Below, one piece after another: positions 23,827 through 33,628 of a stretch of DNA of 37,347 nucleotides. The DNA is taken from assembly GCA_022508735.1 (NCBI GenBank), contig JAFLUQ010000005.1, forward strand, positions 1 to 37,347, given 5' to 3'. Position numbers and translations under genes: made by a program. Origin of the DNA: Oscillospiraceae bacterium (lineage in GTDB: Bacteria; Bacillota; Clostridia; UMGS1883). Each line of letters starts with the position of its first letter. The first letter of the stretch is position 1. Under the pieces are notes generated by a model, which saw only the letters and a program-made list of their open reading frames with translations, was not told the DNA's origin and did not search any database.

Positions 23827-25983
23827 TTACTTTTTAACTGTGAGCATAACGGGGATCTCGGTGCGGTTGCCAACGAAGTCCTCAACGTATATGATCACGG
23901 GATAGGTGCCGGGCTCGGTAACGTCAAGCTGAGTTACATCCGCGCTGACATAGGCCTTAAGGTCGATGCCTGTTACGTCCTCAGCGGTCTCAACATAGTT
24001 GCCCCAGTTGATGGACGAGGTGTCGGCACCGAGTTCAATATCGCCAAGCTCCTCCTTGAGCACGAGAGTCGGGGGAACGTTGTTCTCCTTGTCATAGACA
24101 TAAACCGTCTCCTTGCGCTCGGCAGTGTTTCCGGCCATATCGCTAAGGCGCACGATGAGGCCCTCCTCATACTTGCCAACCTTAGTGAAGTCCACGCCGC
24201 TGTAATCTACCTCGAAGTGGTCAGCCGTAAAGGGAACAGACTCGATGTCAAAGTCAGTGATACCCTCATCAACAGCCTCTTCCTCGGCAAGCTTAACTAC
24301 GTTAGCGCCGCGGATAAGAACCTTGCCCTTCTCCATCTTCAGCTCATACTCGCCGTCAACGCCGTCGCTGCCCTTGTAAATCTTGGTCCAGTCGATCTTG
24401 GAGGGATTGGTGTTCTCAGGGAATACAACGGGAACATTTTCCACCTTTGAAATGCTGGGATTTACATTGTCAACAACCTCGCCGGAGTTGAGAGCCTTGG
24501 AGATGCTCTCTATCTTGTTATATGTGCCGGACTTTCTGGCTTCAACATTTATGCGGTACTTTGGTGTTCCGCCAACACCGTATACGCTGCGGCCGAATAC
24601 GTCCTGAGAATAGCTCCAGAATACCTCTATGGACTCACCGAACTCATTCTCGGGCACGTTGCCCAGCTGGGTATATATGCGGAGATTTGCGTCGCCGATC
24701 ACGGGGTGGAAAATATCCACGCCGTCCTCAACGGCCTTACCAGCAACAGCCTTCTGCTTATACTCGGCAAAGCTGTCAACATGGGCCAGCTCCTTATAGA
24801 ACTCGGAGCGATACAGGGCGTAGGCTTCGAGGGCCAAGCGGCTCTCTTCCTCATCAAAGCCCTTCAGGAGGCCAACGCTGTCGGCAACGGAGCTGTATAT
24901 CTGATAACGGCCGCGTGTGGCGTCGTTAGCATAGTCCTCATACGGGTCGTTGTATACAACATCGTCGGGTCTGGGCCAGGGGATAACACCCATGCTCTCG
25001 CCTCTCTCGGCCAGAGCGCTGCCGCAGTTATCCATCTGCCAGCGGGCTGCGTTGTTGAACACGCTCTCGCCGTTGGCAAAGGCGTTGGTGGGAGCCATGT
25101 AGCCGGTATCAACGGAGTTGGGGCCGGCCTTAAGGCAGACTACAAGGCCCTTGGTCATAAGGTTATCGAGATATTCAGCAGCGACCTTGCCCTCCTCAGA
25201 GTCGATGCTCACGGTGGTGCCGTCATAGAGGCAGGCGCCGTTGGAGTGCAGGGCAAAAAGTATAGTATACATATAGTTGGTATGGAAGGCATATATCTCG
25301 TTGCCGGTGGCGGCCTTCTTACCGCTGAAATATGTCTGGATCTTGTTGAGATAATCCTCAAAGTAGCTCCATGTCCAGTCACCGTTCTCGTAAGCAGTGG
25401 CGGGATAGATAGTCTTGCCGTTCTCCTTGAGAGCGGGCACCTGCTCAATATATGTAGCGTTATAAACCATCGGCCAGTTATTCATATAGATAAAGTCGCG
25501 GTTTATGAGGTAATATCTGCCGAAGCACTTGTCCACCAGCATCCAGCTGTAATCTTCATTTCCGGTAAAGATATCCGTGAACTTATCGAGCGGCTGGAGT
25601 ATGTTCTGAGAAAGAAGCGTACCCTGAGAGCCGTTGGCCATAACTGGAATATGACAGAGCGGATCGCCGGCAAGCACTGTTTGAAGCAGGCACTGCTTGA
25701 TGTCAGACGGATATGACACCCAGTCGATCTGCACGCCCATCTTCTCCTGCACGGTGTTGAGAGCGGCGATGGCGGCGCGGCGGTTATCCTCGCTCATGCC
25801 GGACTGGCCTGTTATCTCGTCAACGTAGTATGGGTTGTCTTCTTGTTGATAGTGGTGGCCGATAATTATTTTGGAAACGGTATTTCTCACCGCTCGCTGC
25901 CCCAATGAACAGCCCGTGAAGCTAACGGCTATAAGGGCGGAGGTCATTGCGGCAAGCACGCATTTTTTTAAACCAGTTTTCAT
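23827..25983 (-). CDS. Extracellular solute-binding lipoprotein with C-terminal Ig-like (HYR/DUF5011-type) modules
   Basis: Lipobox VSFTGCSLG; SBP-like body (NWPMVYNATYIE..., NNAARWQMDNCG...); C-terminal GTYPVIIYVEDFVGNRTEIPVMLTVKK. Confidence 0.75.
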   Translation of the reverse strand: MKTGLKKCVLAAMTSALIAVSFTGCSLGQRAVRNTVSKIIIGHHYQQEDNPYYVDEITGQSGMSEDNRRAAIAALNTVQEKMGVQIDWVSYPSDIKQCLLQTVLAGDPLCHIPVMANGSQGTLLSQNILQPLDKFTDIFTGNEDYSWMLVDKCFGRYYLINRDFIYMNNWPMVYNATYIEQVPALKENGKTIYPATAYENGDWTWSYFEDYLNKIQTYFSGKKAATGNEIYAFHTNYMYTILFALHSNGACLYDGTTVSIDSEEGKVAAEYLDNLMTKGLVVCLKAGPNSVDTGYMAPTNAFANGESVFNNAARWQMDNCGSALAERGESMGVIPWPRPDDVVYNDPYEDYANDATRGRYQIYSSVADSVGLLKGFDEEESRLALEAYALYRSEFYKELAHVDSFAEYKQKAVAGKAVEDGVDIFHPVIGDANLRIYTQLGNVPENEFGESIEVFWSYSQDVFGRSVYGVGGTPKYRINVEARKSGTYNKIESISKALNSGEVVDNVNPSISKVENVPVVFPENTNPSKIDWTKIYKGSDGVDGEYELKMEKGKVLIRGANVVKLAEEEAVDEGITDFDIESVPFTADHFEVDYSGVDFTKVGKYEEGLIVRLSDMAGNTAERKETVYVYDKENNVPPTLVLKEELGDIELGADTSSINWGNYVETAEDVTGIDLKAYVSADVTQLDVTEPGTYPVIIYVEDFVGNRTEIPVMLTVKK

Positions 25984-26114
25984 TCTTCTCTCCCTCTATT
26001 CAAATATAGATTTCTATTCTTTATTATACAACAAGAACATGGGTTTGTCAATAACTCTCCTACACAAAAATAGGAATCCACATTTGTGAATTCCTACTAA
26101 TATAAATTCATATT

Positions 26115-26480
26115 TCATCTCAGGCTGTAGCTCCCCATCATGTCACTGCGGCTGAGATCGCTGACTATTACCTCCTCCAGTCCGATGCCGAGAGCACTGC
26201 ATAGCGATGCAGTGTAAAACAAAGCCTCGCCTATCTCCGTACGCACAGTGGTGTGACAGTCGTCACACAGCTGCCCACGAAGCTGCCCACTTGGCTTATC
26301 CGGCGGATTTTTACACCCGTCAACCTCAATACAGCCACAGGTAGTGACTGCCTTTATGACGCTGCGGGCCACGCGTCCGTTGGCGCACTGTAGTTTGGTT
26401 AGTATGTCCAGGAGGCTTTTGTTTCTTGAGAGTACCTGCTCTGCTCTTGTCTGGTATTCAGTTATGAGTTCCGATTCCAT
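26115..26480 (-). CDS. Small conserved clostridial protein, possibly MazG-like
   Basis: TTCGCIEVDGCKN...LRGQLCDDCHTTVRTEIGEALFYTASLCSALGI; start at MESELITEY because the upstream extension reads through a terminator. Confidence 0.5.
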   Translation of the reverse strand: MESELITEYQTRAEQVLSRNKSLLDILTKLQCANGRVARSVIKAVTTCGCIEVDGCKNPPDKPSGQLRGQLCDDCHTTVRTEIGEALFYTASLCSALGIGLEEVIVSDLSRSDMMGSYSLR

Positions 26481-26553
26481 GGCAATTCTCCTTACTGGCT
26501 TTATAATTAAATTATACATCTCGGCTTTTCCGTTGTCAATAAGAGAGATTGTC

Positions 26554-26584
26554 GAGAAAAAGAAGCCTCCGAACGGAGGCTTCT
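26554..26584 (-). terminator. Rho-independent terminator of the 30184-26591 gene
   Basis: Minus strand gaagcctcc-gttc-ggaggcttctttttc. Confidence 0.85.
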
Positions 26585-26590
26585 GGGTAG

Positions 26591-29500
26591 TTAGTATATT
26601 CTCTTTTCTGCCTTGCACTTAGGCACAAGGGATCCAAGACTGTCAAACACAAATAGCTTAACGACGATGCTTCCGCCATCGGCCATTATTCTGCTGTTCT
26701 CGTCTATATTGAAGGTCATGCTGCTTGAAAGCTCCTGCGTTACAGCCGTGAGCATGTTGTCACCGCTGTACAGGGCAATAATCGCTTTTCCGCCGCCTGC
26801 CGGCTTATTAGCTCCGCTGACCTTTATTCTACCATGCAGCAGTCCGCCATCATTCTTAAGGCCGGTGGTATCGATCTCCACACCGGTAGCCTCACTCGCT
26901 ATGCGGTAGTAGAATATAGCTGTGGGGCTGAGCGTCTTGCCTATACCAGCCGTGGCCGCACGGATTTCAGTCTCACCGTTTATAGTGATGGGGCCGGTAT
27001 ATCGCTGACTCTCAAGAGTGGGTTCAGTGCCGTCTGTGGTGTAGAATATCTCATAGGTCATTTGTGCCGTTTTATTGTCATCTCTCGGATCAATATAGGT
27101 TCCGGCATAAAGCTCTATCTTGTCACCAACATTTACAAGACTGTTTGTTGCAATATTGGAAGTTGGCGCCTCAGCCACACCCATACTTCTCACTGAAATT
27201 TTGAGTTTTGTGCTGTCACCGAGCCCATCCTTACGTCCGACAGCATATATAGTCTGTTCCGGAGATGATAACAGAATATATTCACCATCTTCAACAGGAA
27301 TGGAGGGAACCGCGTTCTCATCATAGGTGTAATAAACCTTTACGCCGGGAAGATCGCAGGTCAGTGAAACACCTATTCCGCCAACAACATATTTGGAGCT
27401 TTTTACCTTCAGCTGCGGAACCGTCGGTTCTATCTTAATACTTGTGACAAACTCGTCACTGGTGACATAACCGATTTTTATAGCCGCAACTCTGACTGTC
27501 GGCACATTTTCATAGAAGTCGACGCGACTGGTGTAAACATTGGAATCAGGGCCGGGCACGCTGCCGTCGGTGGTATATACGAGCTTTACGTCTGACTCGC
27601 TGCCGGGATAGCTTACCTCCATTCCCTTATAGGAAATCAACTCTCCATTCTCCATTTTACCCAGACCGCCGGTTTTAACACCCGGCTTCTGAAGCTTTTT
27701 GAGGTTATAGGTTTTTTCCGCTACATTGCCATCCTTGTATCCGGGAAGGGTCGCCACGGCTTTCAGGGTCACTTTGCCGGGAATATTTACAAGGATCTCT
27801 TCGCCGTTATAGTATGTTCCGTTGCCGGCAGACGGAGTTGTGCCATCAAGCGTGTAATAGATATATGCGCCAAGTGTCGAAGTTCCCAGCTTAACGCCCT
27901 TTCCTCCGTAGACATCCTTGTCCTCGATCTTTACATCGGCCGGTTTATCGCCCACCACAAGCTTCACTGCAACATCACTCTGAAGCAGGCCCGGAGCCAC
28001 TGCAATGGCCTTGACAACGCTTATTTCTGTAAGCGGTTCGGAAATATATCCCGAATATTCTTTGGAAGCCGTTGTCGGTTCATCGCCGTTTACTGTGTAA
28101 TAAATTCTTGCCCCCGGAGTAGCACAGGTTATAACACCGCCATATGTGTTTGTTCCTGCCTGGCGAATAGTAATTTCGGGAGCATCCGTTTTTTTACCTG
28201 CCTGAGCGGTAGTGAAGGTCTGCTCCGAAGGAGTAAAGCCGGGCTTCATTGCCACAACGTGAATGTAACCGCTGCCGGTAACATTTATAACGGAGCCTCT
28301 CTCGTATGGGGTTCCGGCCGCAGTTGCCACAGTATCGGGAGAATTGTCGAGCACGTAGAAGATATCCGCAGCTGTGTCAGAGCAGTCTATGGTCACGCCG
28401 CCGATGACGTAGTTCACAGTCGGAGCCGGAATACGTCCCGGAGTGGCAGAGCCGCCGCTTATGGAGATATTGGTGTTATAAACCACGCTCCTGCTGCCGT
28501 TAGCCTTGATCGTCACGGCGGAAAGAGAGCTGGTCTCGCTTACTGTTATCGGATATATATATCGGTTTTCATCAGTCTGATTGATCATATCAGCCGTCAG
28601 GAAATTATTCGTTCCGGGTCGGATAACATAATATATATCACCGCTGGCATTTGGCCGGAAGGTAACTGTCTTCACCCCGCCCGAGAGGCTCTTGATTATG
28701 TCAGTTTCGGGAATTCTTGTGACATTGATCTGCCTTGCTATATATCCGCTGTTTCCGCTGCTGAAGGTATATTTTCCGTTATTTTCGACAGCGGTATTAG
28801 CCACAAAGAACCGTGTTCCATTCTGATCAAATACAATCGGTTCCGTGTATAGTGTTCCCGGCTTGCTGGCACTGGGAATATCAGAACCGTTAGGAATCAA
28901 TGTTGTAATATTATAGCGTATCTGAACTGCCGGATCTGTGGCGCTCAGTGCAACAGTCTTGATGCCCACCGGCGACTCCATAACATCGCCTAAAACAGGC
29001 GCGGTAAGGACTACATCTCCGCCGCTGACTCCGGTCACCGACTTAGACGCCACGCCGCTGTTCACATAACCCTGACGAATTGCAATAGCCCTTACGGTAC
29101 ACGGAGTTCCGATATAGATCGGCTCGGTATACCTCTCAGAGCTGCGGGTCGGAGTTGTGCCGTTGCGTGTAAAGTATATCTCCTCCCCTTCCTTTGCGGT
29201 TATAGTCACCTTTTTGCGGCCTCCGGTAGCGCTGCCAACAGAGATATTCGGTGTGGAGCAGGCTTCTATCTTTAAGTTGACGGAAACCTGATTGCTGTCA
29301 GATATTCCGGCCTTCATCGCATACGCCTTTATGGTATACATGCCCACCTCGGTAAATTCCAGCGGCGCTGTATATCTGGTATCCTTCTCTGTGACCTTGT
29401 CTTTTATTGTAGGGTATTCATTTTTGCTGTTCAGCGCACCTTTGGCGGTACGGTAGTATATAGTCGCGCCGTCGGTCTCTACCTCACCGATCAAGCGCAC

Positions 29501-30184
29501 TCCGCCATAAAAGCTTTCCTTCCTCCATGAGGGCAGCAGCACCTTATCCGGCCAGTCCTTAGCCGTGACTGTCGCCCGGCGGACATTGGTCGGCTCATAG
29601 CCTTCACGGAAGACCTGCCACATAAGGACTGTGGTTGTTCTTATATGTATCTCTGTATGGAAAGCCCTTTCCTCTCTGTAAGCGCCTGACGTTTCAGGCG
29701 TCTTGCCATCAACCGTATAACGCAGTACCTCACCGGCTTTAAGCCCTTCTATAGTCACCACTATTTCCGAAGGGTTAGGATCAGAATTATCTGAAGGATC
29801 TCTTGTGACAGTCAGCCTATATCCGACCTTGTTCTTTGAAACTACTTTACTTGAGGTAGAAGACGAGGCCGACTGATAGGCTATCGCCTTAAGCGTTATG
29901 TCCTCACTCTCATCAAAGAGAAGGCTCCCGCTGTATCTCGAGCTGCTCTTTGTCGGATTGCTGCCATTTGTTGTATAGTATATAACGGCGCCGGATGAGG
30001 AGCAGGTAATAGTGGCCTCAATCTTTCTCACTCCGTCCACTGTTCCTCCGTCTTTAAATGTAATGACCGGATCAGCCACGGCCATGAGCTCCACCGATTC
30101 CGCAACGACAACGGTAAAGGATGCCAATAGCATGATAACGGCCAATAGCGTCGATAAGCCTCTTTTCATATTCCTCATCTTCAT
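26591..30184 (-). CDS. Large secreted protein of repeated chitobiase/beta-hexosaminidase C-terminal-type (CHB_HEX_C) modules
   Basis: 1197 aa; signal peptide; about 12 modules of the type YYTTNGSNPTKSSSRYSG / YYTLDGTTPS / FYTTDGTEPTLESQRYTGPI. Confidence 0.85.
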   Translation of the reverse strand: MKMRNMKRGLSTLLAVIMLLASFTVVVAESVELMAVADPVITFKDGGTVDGVRKIEATITCSSSGAVIYYTTNGSNPTKSSSRYSGSLLFDESEDITLKAIAYQSASSSTSSKVVSKNKVGYRLTVTRDPSDNSDPNPSEIVVTIEGLKAGEVLRYTVDGKTPETSGAYREERAFHTEIHIRTTTVLMWQVFREGYEPTNVRRATVTAKDWPDKVLLPSWRKESFYGGVRLIGEVETDGATIYYRTAKGALNSKNEYPTIKDKVTEKDTRYTAPLEFTEVGMYTIKAYAMKAGISDSNQVSVNLKIEACSTPNISVGSATGGRKKVTITAKEGEEIYFTRNGTTPTRSSERYTEPIYIGTPCTVRAIAIRQGYVNSGVASKSVTGVSGGDVVLTAPVLGDVMESPVGIKTVALSATDPAVQIRYNITTLIPNGSDIPSASKPGTLYTEPIVFDQNGTRFFVANTAVENNGKYTFSSGNSGYIARQINVTRIPETDIIKSLSGGVKTVTFRPNASGDIYYVIRPGTNNFLTADMINQTDENRYIYPITVSETSSLSAVTIKANGSRSVVYNTNISISGGSATPGRIPAPTVNYVIGGVTIDCSDTAADIFYVLDNSPDTVATAAGTPYERGSVINVTGSGYIHVVAMKPGFTPSEQTFTTAQAGKKTDAPEITIRQAGTNTYGGVITCATPGARIYYTVNGDEPTTASKEYSGYISEPLTEISVVKAIAVAPGLLQSDVAVKLVVGDKPADVKIEDKDVYGGKGVKLGTSTLGAYIYYTLDGTTPSAGNGTYYNGEEILVNIPGKVTLKAVATLPGYKDGNVAEKTYNLKKLQKPGVKTGGLGKMENGELISYKGMEVSYPGSESDVKLVYTTDGSVPGPDSNVYTSRVDFYENVPTVRVAAIKIGYVTSDEFVTSIKIEPTVPQLKVKSSKYVVGGIGVSLTCDLPGVKVYYTYDENAVPSIPVEDGEYILLSSPEQTIYAVGRKDGLGDSTKLKISVRSMGVAEAPTSNIATNSLVNVGDKIELYAGTYIDPRDDNKTAQMTYEIFYTTDGTEPTLESQRYTGPITINGETEIRAATAGIGKTLSPTAIFYYRIASEATGVEIDTTGLKNDGGLLHGRIKVSGANKPAGGGKAIIALYSGDNMLTAVTQELSSSMTFNIDENSRIMADGGSIVVKLFVFDSLGSLVPKCKAEKRIY

Positions 30185-30314
30185 TCCACATTCCTTCCTT
30201 TATGTACAGTCTATATCTGCAATAATAAACCTTAAACGAAAAACGCCGAGTATACCTTTCTATTAATTATATCAGAAAAGTATCCCGGCGTCAATATATA
30301 CAATTGTGAATTTT

Positions 30315-32348
30315 TTATGATTTACTAAGCGGAACTATTTCCAGCAAACTGGTCCACTCGCTGTTGGAATTTCCACGCCCGACAAAGCGGATATAGCGCA
30401 CATCACGTTCAACTCTCAGGTGGATGAACCGTTCTCCCCGCTGACTGCTGCCGGAAAATACCGGCTCATAGACCTCGCCGTCAACGCTGACCTCCAGATC
30501 AAAGGCTGTCGTTCGTGACTCGTACTGCCAGAATGACAGCGCGATCTCCTCAACATACTTCGTCTCGCCTAAATCGAACACCGCTGTAGGTCCTATAGCG
30601 GCGTAGCGGCTGCCTATATCGTCGTCAAACGCGTTCTCCGGCGGATTTTGGGGCTCGGGAATTTTATCCGCGCTCGCTGACACTATCTTTATCCTCCGCT
30701 CATCTCTAAGCTCCGGAATCCGTGAGGAAAAATCTCTCTCCTCCTGAAGCGGGCGATCAGGCAGCTTGCCGGTGGAAAGAATGCTTATCAGCATATCGAG
30801 AGCGCCGGACTCACAGTCCTTAAACATTGGCGTATAATCTACAATCACCGCGCCGTCATATACGGCAACATGCCGACCCAAAACGTTCGCCGCTGATCCG
30901 ATGTCAATATACATCCTTCCGTCGCCGGCAATGATCGGTGGGCTGATCTCCGCCGTCACACCGTCAATGACCGCGCTGCCGCTGTCTGCTTTCAGCAAAA
31001 CCGAACGGCAGCTGTTGCTTACGGCCGTGCCGGACTCGCTCCAATCTACAGAGTAGCCGAGGCTTTCAGCCAAAAACCTGAGCGGAATGTATTTATTGTC
31101 CATCACAGCCACGCCGCCGACAGTCTCCCGTCCGTTCACAAGGGCAAAGCCGCTGCCTGAGAGGGCCACGCCCGTGCTGAGCTTTCGCTGAAGATACGGA
31201 TAAATGTCTCCGCTGAGCCCGCCCTGATATTTATACAGCTCGCAGAGCGCCAGCAGAGTGGCTCCCACCGCAAAATTCTGCGTAACCTCAGGAGCAGTGG
31301 CTTTGGTAGCCGCCGAGCCTATCTCCTGAGAATAGCCCACATAGCCGGTCTCGTCTATAGCCACGTTTTTCAGGTAGTTCACGCCGCGCATGGCCGCGTC
31401 AAGATATTTTTCCTCGGTGAGCAGGCCGTTGTTCACGCCCCAAAGCAGACCGTAGGTCAAAAAGGCCGTGCCGCTTGTCTCGTAGCCATAGGAGTTTTCA
31501 CTGCTCGTGGGGTACATCGGCAGCATGGACTGAGTCCAGTAGCCGTTTCCTGCCGCGTCGACTTTCTGGCAGTCTACCACAGCCTCGCACATATCAAGAT
31601 ATACCTGCCGGAAGTAGCCGTAGTGCTCCCAATCCTCCGGCATATCCCTGAGCACCATGGCGAGGCCCGCCAACACCCAGCCGTTGCCCCGGGCCCAGAA
31701 GTTTTTCTGCCCGTCTATACGGCTGTTTATGTAGCCGCTGTCGCGGAAGAACAGACGCTCTTCACTGTCATAGAGCTTTCCGCGGCAGTCATTAAAGTAC
31801 TCATAGAGCTTGTCGGCATAGCGCTTGTCGCCGGTTATCCGATAGAGCCTCGTCATGACCGGCATGGCCATGAACAAAGCGTCGCACCACCACCAGTAAT
31901 CAGTCTTGTCGGTGGTGATCTGCGTGCCGACGACCTCAAGGGCACGGCTGATTTTGCCGTAGTCGCCGTCAAGGGCAAAAAGGTCGGCATAGATCTGGAA
32001 GCAGGTCTGATTATCGGCATGGTAAACGTTTCCGTTATCCCAGCTTTGGTTGCTATTTGAAGGGTGGCCCTTCCACCCGTTATGCTCCGACCAGGTCTCG
32101 CTGTATTCACGGTAGGCCTCAATGCCTGTAGTGAAATAAGCCTCGGTGTTGCCCACATAGTAGGCCGCGTTGTCCCATGAATACCCCGGCGCGGAGCGGT
32201 GGTCGGATATCCACCGGTCGTTCACCCTCTCGATCAGCTCACGTGTCTCAGCCGCGGTCATGGGAGGCTCCTCCGCCGAGACAGGCCCGGCTATTACGGC
32301 GGAAAGCACCGCCGTTACGGTCAGAATTATTGATATTATTTTTTTCAT
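30315..32348 (-). CDS. Secreted GH88/GH105-type unsaturated glycuronyl hydrolase with copper-amine-oxidase-N-like stalk and F5/8C-like domain
   Basis: TDYWWWCDALFMAMPVMTRLYRITGDKRY, FWARGNGWVLAGLAMVL, YETSGTAFLTYGLLWGV; MDNKYIPLRFLAESLGYSVDW stalk; C-terminal discoidin-like domain; start MKKIISIILTV at 32348. Confidence 0.88.
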   Translation of the reverse strand: MKKIISIILTVTAVLSAVIAGPVSAEEPPMTAAETRELIERVNDRWISDHRSAPGYSWDNAAYYVGNTEAYFTTGIEAYREYSETWSEHNGWKGHPSNSNQSWDNGNVYHADNQTCFQIYADLFALDGDYGKISRALEVVGTQITTDKTDYWWWCDALFMAMPVMTRLYRITGDKRYADKLYEYFNDCRGKLYDSEERLFFRDSGYINSRIDGQKNFWARGNGWVLAGLAMVLRDMPEDWEHYGYFRQVYLDMCEAVVDCQKVDAAGNGYWTQSMLPMYPTSSENSYGYETSGTAFLTYGLLWGVNNGLLTEEKYLDAAMRGVNYLKNVAIDETGYVGYSQEIGSAATKATAPEVTQNFAVGATLLALCELYKYQGGLSGDIYPYLQRKLSTGVALSGSGFALVNGRETVGGVAVMDNKYIPLRFLAESLGYSVDWSESGTAVSNSCRSVLLKADSGSAVIDGVTAEISPPIIAGDGRMYIDIGSAANVLGRHVAVYDGAVIVDYTPMFKDCESGALDMLISILSTGKLPDRPLQEERDFSSRIPELRDERRIKIVSASADKIPEPQNPPENAFDDDIGSRYAAIGPTAVFDLGETKYVEEIALSFWQYESRTTAFDLEVSVDGEVYEPVFSGSSQRGERFIHLRVERDVRYIRFVGRGNSNSEWTSLLEIVPLSKS

Positions 32349-32352
32349 ATGA

Positions 32353-33627
32353 TTATTTCTTCGGATACACAATGCTGAGACTGGCCTTCTCACGGTCAAA
32401 CAGCTCTCTGAGGCAGGCCTCGCCATCCTCAATAGTAACAGTTTTCCAGACCTCTGGGTAGGTAAGCAGATCTATCCCGCGGTGGAAGCTGAACATATAG
32501 CTGTTGCCTATGTTTTCCACATCGCCTCCCATGAGGCGGATATATCTGCCGTAGAGCAGATTCATAGCGCGGTTCCACGCCTCGGGGTCTATCCCCTCGT
32601 CCTTCACGTGGTCGATCTCGGCATATATGGCCTCGGCCACGGCCTTGGGCTCGCTGCTCTCACCGCTGAAGGCGGCATAGCCAAAGCTGGTGCCGTATTC
32701 GTAATAGCCGCCGAAATAGCGGTTGATAACACCTTCGGAATAAAGTCTCTCGTAGAGCGGAGAGCTGCGGCCCGTCAGCACCTGAATAAGGGCCTCGCTC
32801 ACTATCTCGCGCTTAAGCATCTCACCGCCGGTGCGGGCGTCCTTGAAGCCCAACATGAACTGGGGCTTGGCAATCTCAAAATACGCCTCGCTCTCAGCGC
32901 TTACGATCTCCTCTGGCTCCTCGGGGAACACCTGCTGAATTTCGCCCTCGGGCTTTTCCTTGGTTATCAGCTCGTCAACGATGTCGCCCAGCTTTTCAGG
33001 GTCGATATTACCTACGCAGATGATCGCCATGTTAGAGGGATGGTAGAATGTATTATAGCACTTGTACAATAGCTCCGGAGTGGTCTTCATTACCTCCTCC
33101 ACGCTGCCAGCGATCTCGGTGTGCACAGGGTGGTTTTTGTACATTCCCTTAAGGCAGTTGTAGAAGCACACCTGCCCCGCGTCGTCGTCGTACATCCGCA
33201 CCTCCTGGCAGATTATGCCCTTCTCCTTCTCCACGTTTTCAGCCGTGAAATACGGGGTCTGAACATAGCTTAAGAGATTACGGAAATTCTCGTAAAAATA
33301 GTCGGTGCAGCTGAACAGGTAGTTCGTCACGTCAAAGCTGGTGAAGGCGTTGACGTTAGCTCCCTTGAACAGAGAAAAGGCGCTACTTCCGTCAGGCTGC
33401 TCAAACACCTTGTGTTCAAGGAAGTGAGCCACGCCGTCAATAACCTTTGTGACCTCATTCTCACCGGGTACTACAAACTCAGTGTTTATAGAGCCGTAGC
33501 GGGTGCTGAATGTGGCGTAGCTCTTGGCGGTGTTCTTCTTGATAACTATTACCTTAAGGCCGCTCTTGTGCTCAGCGGTATAGGTCTCTTCCCGTAAAAG
33601 CTCGTCGTATTTTTTTGTGAAGATCAT
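32353..33627 (-). CDS. M16 metallopeptidase, YmfH-like (catalytic partner)
   Basis: Inverted zinc motif HFLEHKVFE; KGIICQEVRMYDDD; start MIFTKKYDEL. Confidence 0.9.
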   Translation of the reverse strand: MIFTKKYDELLREETYTAEHKSGLKVIVIKKNTAKSYATFSTRYGSINTEFVVPGENEVTKVIDGVAHFLEHKVFEQPDGSSAFSLFKGANVNAFTSFDVTNYLFSCTDYFYENFRNLLSYVQTPYFTAENVEKEKGIICQEVRMYDDDAGQVCFYNCLKGMYKNHPVHTEIAGSVEEVMKTTPELLYKCYNTFYHPSNMAIICVGNIDPEKLGDIVDELITKEKPEGEIQQVFPEEPEEIVSAESEAYFEIAKPQFMLGFKDARTGGEMLKREIVSEALIQVLTGRSSPLYERLYSEGVINRYFGGYYEYGTSFGYAAFSGESSEPKAVAEAIYAEIDHVKDEGIDPEAWNRAMNLLYGRYIRLMGGDVENIGNSYMFSFHRGIDLLTYPEVWKTVTIEDGEACLRELFDREKASLSIVYPKK

Positions 33628-33628
33628 T

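Noticed and set aside
26481-26618. N-terminal extension of the 26115 ORF
   Set aside because: Peptide QKPPFGGFFF is a read-through of the terminator hairpin of the upstream gene
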